From positions 1 through 64,000 of the forward strand of contig JAQTLL010000003.1 of the NCBI GenBank assembly GCA_028714915.1: a stretch of 64,000 nt of DNA. Reading direction: 5' to 3'. This document shows, piece after piece, positions 62,596-64,000 of this stretch. A program made the position numbers and the translations under genes. Every line of letters begins with the position of its first letter. Position 1 is the stretch's first letter. The notes under the pieces are model-generated. The model had not been told where the DNA came from, searched no databases, and saw only the letters and a program-made list of their open reading frames with translations. Origin of the DNA: Sulfuricurvum sp. (GTDB lineage Bacteria > Campylobacterota > Campylobacteria > Campylobacterales > Sulfurimonadaceae).

Positions 62596-63867
62596 ATGAA
62601 AATCCAAGACGTAACAATTCAAAATTTTAGAGGAATATCTGCTAAACCGTTCACCGTCTCATTAGATCCTCAACTCACCGTTTTTATAGGAAGTAATGGA
62701 ATAGGTAAATCAACTGTTTTGGATGCTCTATCTATAGTTCTCTCTAGAGTTATTAATCAAATAAAATTTAGAAAAAATACTGGGATTGCTTTCAAAGATA
62801 CAGATATTCCATCAGGACGATTTGATGAAACTCTAATTGCAATTTCACCAGTAGATGGAAATTTATGGTCAGTACGTAAAGATAAAGCTACATCTAAAAA
62901 TTTTATTTCTTATGATAAGGAATATATTGACACAATCACGACAAGTATCTTTGAAACAGAAAATTTATGTTCTATCCCTCTCTTTGTTTACTATCGAACC
63001 AACCGATCCGTTTTAGATATTCCACTAAAAATTCGAAAAAAGCATGATTTCTCGCTTTTAGAAGCTTATGATGAAGCTCTCGTCGGAGGAGCAAATTTCA
63101 GACACTTTTTTGAATGGTTCCGTAATCGTGAAGACTCAGAAAACGAAAATTATAGATTTTTAAACCAAGTGGGTATTGAACGTCCTAATATTGAATTTAA
63201 GGATAAACAACTCACCGCAGTGCGCACGGCAATAGAAAATATCATGGGTGACTTTTCAGATTTATCAGTAAAAAGAAAACCATCACTACGAATGGTTATT
63301 AAAAAAAGAGGTAAAGAACTCCGAGTCGATCATCTCTCCGACGGTGAAAAATGTATGTTAGCTATGATCGGGGATTTAGCCCGTCGTCTAGCTATTGCTA
63401 ATCCAACCATGAATGAGCCACTCAAAGGTGAAGGAATTGTCCTCATCGATGAAATTGAACTTCATCTACATCCTGCTTGGCAACGAATGATTCTTGGAAA
63501 ATTATGTGAAGTTTTTCAAAATTGTCAGTTTATTATCAGCACACATTCACCTCAAACGGTTGGTGAAGTTTCTCAAAAACATATACGGATATTAGAAAAG
63601 AATGTGGAAGATCAATTAATTGCTTATACTCCTAATCAATCATTAGGGTTAACGTCAGGAGAAATTTTAGAAGAACTAATGAATACACCAAAGCGCGATG
63701 AAGGTATTTCAAAAAAACTCGATGCAATTCATATGTTGATTGACAATGAAGAGTTTGAATCTGCTCAAAATAAAATATCTGAATTAGAAACTGAGCTAAA
63801 TGGTTCTAGGCCTGATCTTACAAAAGCGGAAGCCATAATCACTATGCTTAAACCAATGGATCTATGA
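62596..63867 (+). CDS. ptuA: Septu-type PtuA-like AAA ATPase
   Basis: About 423 aa from ATG 62596 (AAAGGA upstream). SMC/RecF-like ATPase: FIGSNGIGKSTVLDAL (Walker A), HLSDGEKCMLAMIGDLARRL (signature), GIVLIDEIELHLHPAWQRMI (Walker B, D-loop) and FIISTHSPQTV (His switch). In Septu and in some retrons this ATPase complexes with an HNH nuclease (PtuB). The next gene, overlapping at its edge, has a PtuB-like start, which supports the call. Confidence 0.75.
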   Translation: MKIQDVTIQNFRGISAKPFTVSLDPQLTVFIGSNGIGKSTVLDALSIVLSRVINQIKFRKNTGIAFKDTDIPSGRFDETLIAISPVDGNLWSVRKDKATSKNFISYDKEYIDTITTSIFETENLCSIPLFVYYRTNRSVLDIPLKIRKKHDFSLLEAYDEALVGGANFRHFFEWFRNREDSENENYRFLNQVGIERPNIEFKDKQLTAVRTAIENIMGDFSDLSVKRKPSLRMVIKKRGKELRVDHLSDGEKCMLAMIGDLARRLAIANPTMNEPLKGEGIVLIDEIELHLHPAWQRMILGKLCEVFQNCQFIISTHSPQTVGEVSQKHIRILEKNVEDQLIAYTPNQSLGLTSGEILEELMNTPKRDEGISKKLDAIHMLIDNEEFESAQNKISELETELNGSRPDLTKAEAIITMLKPMDL

Positions 63868-64000
63868 ATGCTACAAATCTATAAACAGGAACCACCACGA
63901 TCATTCGTTCGACATCAAAGAGCTTTTAATGCTGAGTTTAATAATATACCTAGATTAACAAAATTAATTCTAAAAAAGAGTCTTTTAGAAGAACAAGGTT
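63868..64000 (+). CDS. ptuB: PtuB-like HNH nuclease, partial
   Basis: The window ends 44 codons in. MLQIYKQEPPRSFVRHQRAF and LILKKSLLEEQG resemble the start of TIGR02646/PtuB HNH proteins (a K-P-x-P-x-S/F start and LLxEQG before the CxYC knuckle). The start follows ptuA without a gap. The HNH residues themselves lie outside the window. Confidence 0.55.
   Translation, partial: MLQIYKQEPPRSFVRHQRAFNAEFNNIPRLTKLILKKSLLEEQG

Noticed and set aside
1..64000. CRISPR array
   Set aside because: No regularly spaced identical repeats of 23-40 bases were seen on either strand; only short phased or iterated motifs.

Overview
The window reads as chromosome of a free-living Campylobacterota (Epsilonproteobacteria), most likely the Sulfurimonadaceae (Sulfuricurvum/Sulfurimonas type). 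The evidence is AT-rich DNA, a cvpA-fur-lysS-glyA-DUF1882-SPOR-trpE-aroE gene string, short-form HisG, class II DAHP synthase, AcnB, a split CetA/CetB-like energy-taxis receptor and a sigma-54 promoter in front of flgL. Genus is an inference; there is no rRNA in the window.

Bases 1-27.7 kb are accessory DNA ending at a tRNA-Leu(CAA) gene (27765-27848, minus strand) next to a P4-type integrase (26355-27596). From left to right it holds: a XerC/D-like integrase; a HipBA-like toxin-antitoxin pair with two palindromic operators; a divergent tyrosine recombinase; then a 12.5-kb segment bounded by a 56-bp inverted repeat (4605-4660 and 17042-17097, 51/56 identical). That segment carries satellite-like replication and regulation genes (AlpA-type regulator, DUF3987-like P-loop ATPase, HTH protein, an iterated TGTCGG region) and, as cargo, an eight-gene overlapping minus-strand operon (13189 to 4665): a 56-aa single-span membrane protein, a NACHT/STAND NTPase, two unknown proteins (one starting with a GFVTNSSS motif), a radical SAM/SPASM enzyme, a SIR2 protein, a HerA ATPase and a multi-span membrane protein. 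The 56-aa protein and the STAND protein share a 21-residue motif (13 identities) at the C-terminus of one and the N-terminus of the other. That arrangement resembles bacterial amyloid-signalling (BASS/RHIM-like) NLR-effector pairs. I regard this operon as the strongest candidate for an undescribed system.

From 17.3 to 22.3 kb lie small membrane, WGR, XRE and secreted proteins of unknown role and a frameshifted cold-shock/zinc-ribbon gene. At 22.3-26.25 kb is a four-gene type II CBASS operon (CD-NTase, E2-E1 fusion, JAB protease, and a predicted nuclease-like effector).

From 27.9 kb rightwards the DNA is mostly core genome: flgL, ftsK (probable ATT start), acnB, dbpA, a CetB/CetA-like pair with a CZB zinc domain, pgi-gap, hisG-coaX, an ORF6N/PLD-like accessory gene, DUF4145, a Xer-type recombinase, a BamB/YfgM-like pair, gatC, an ArsC/Spx protein, pilT, a PerR-like regulator, class II aroF/G, a diguanylate cyclase, cvpA-fur-lysS-glyA-DUF1882-SPOR-trpE-aroE, and modE-modA with a palindromic ModE operator on the modA promoter. 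The right edge enters another defence locus: a Septu-like PtuA ATPase and the start of a PtuB-like HNH protein, just downstream of a possible DNA-methylase remnant. Three REP-like GGATTCC...GGAATGAC elements sit between core genes.
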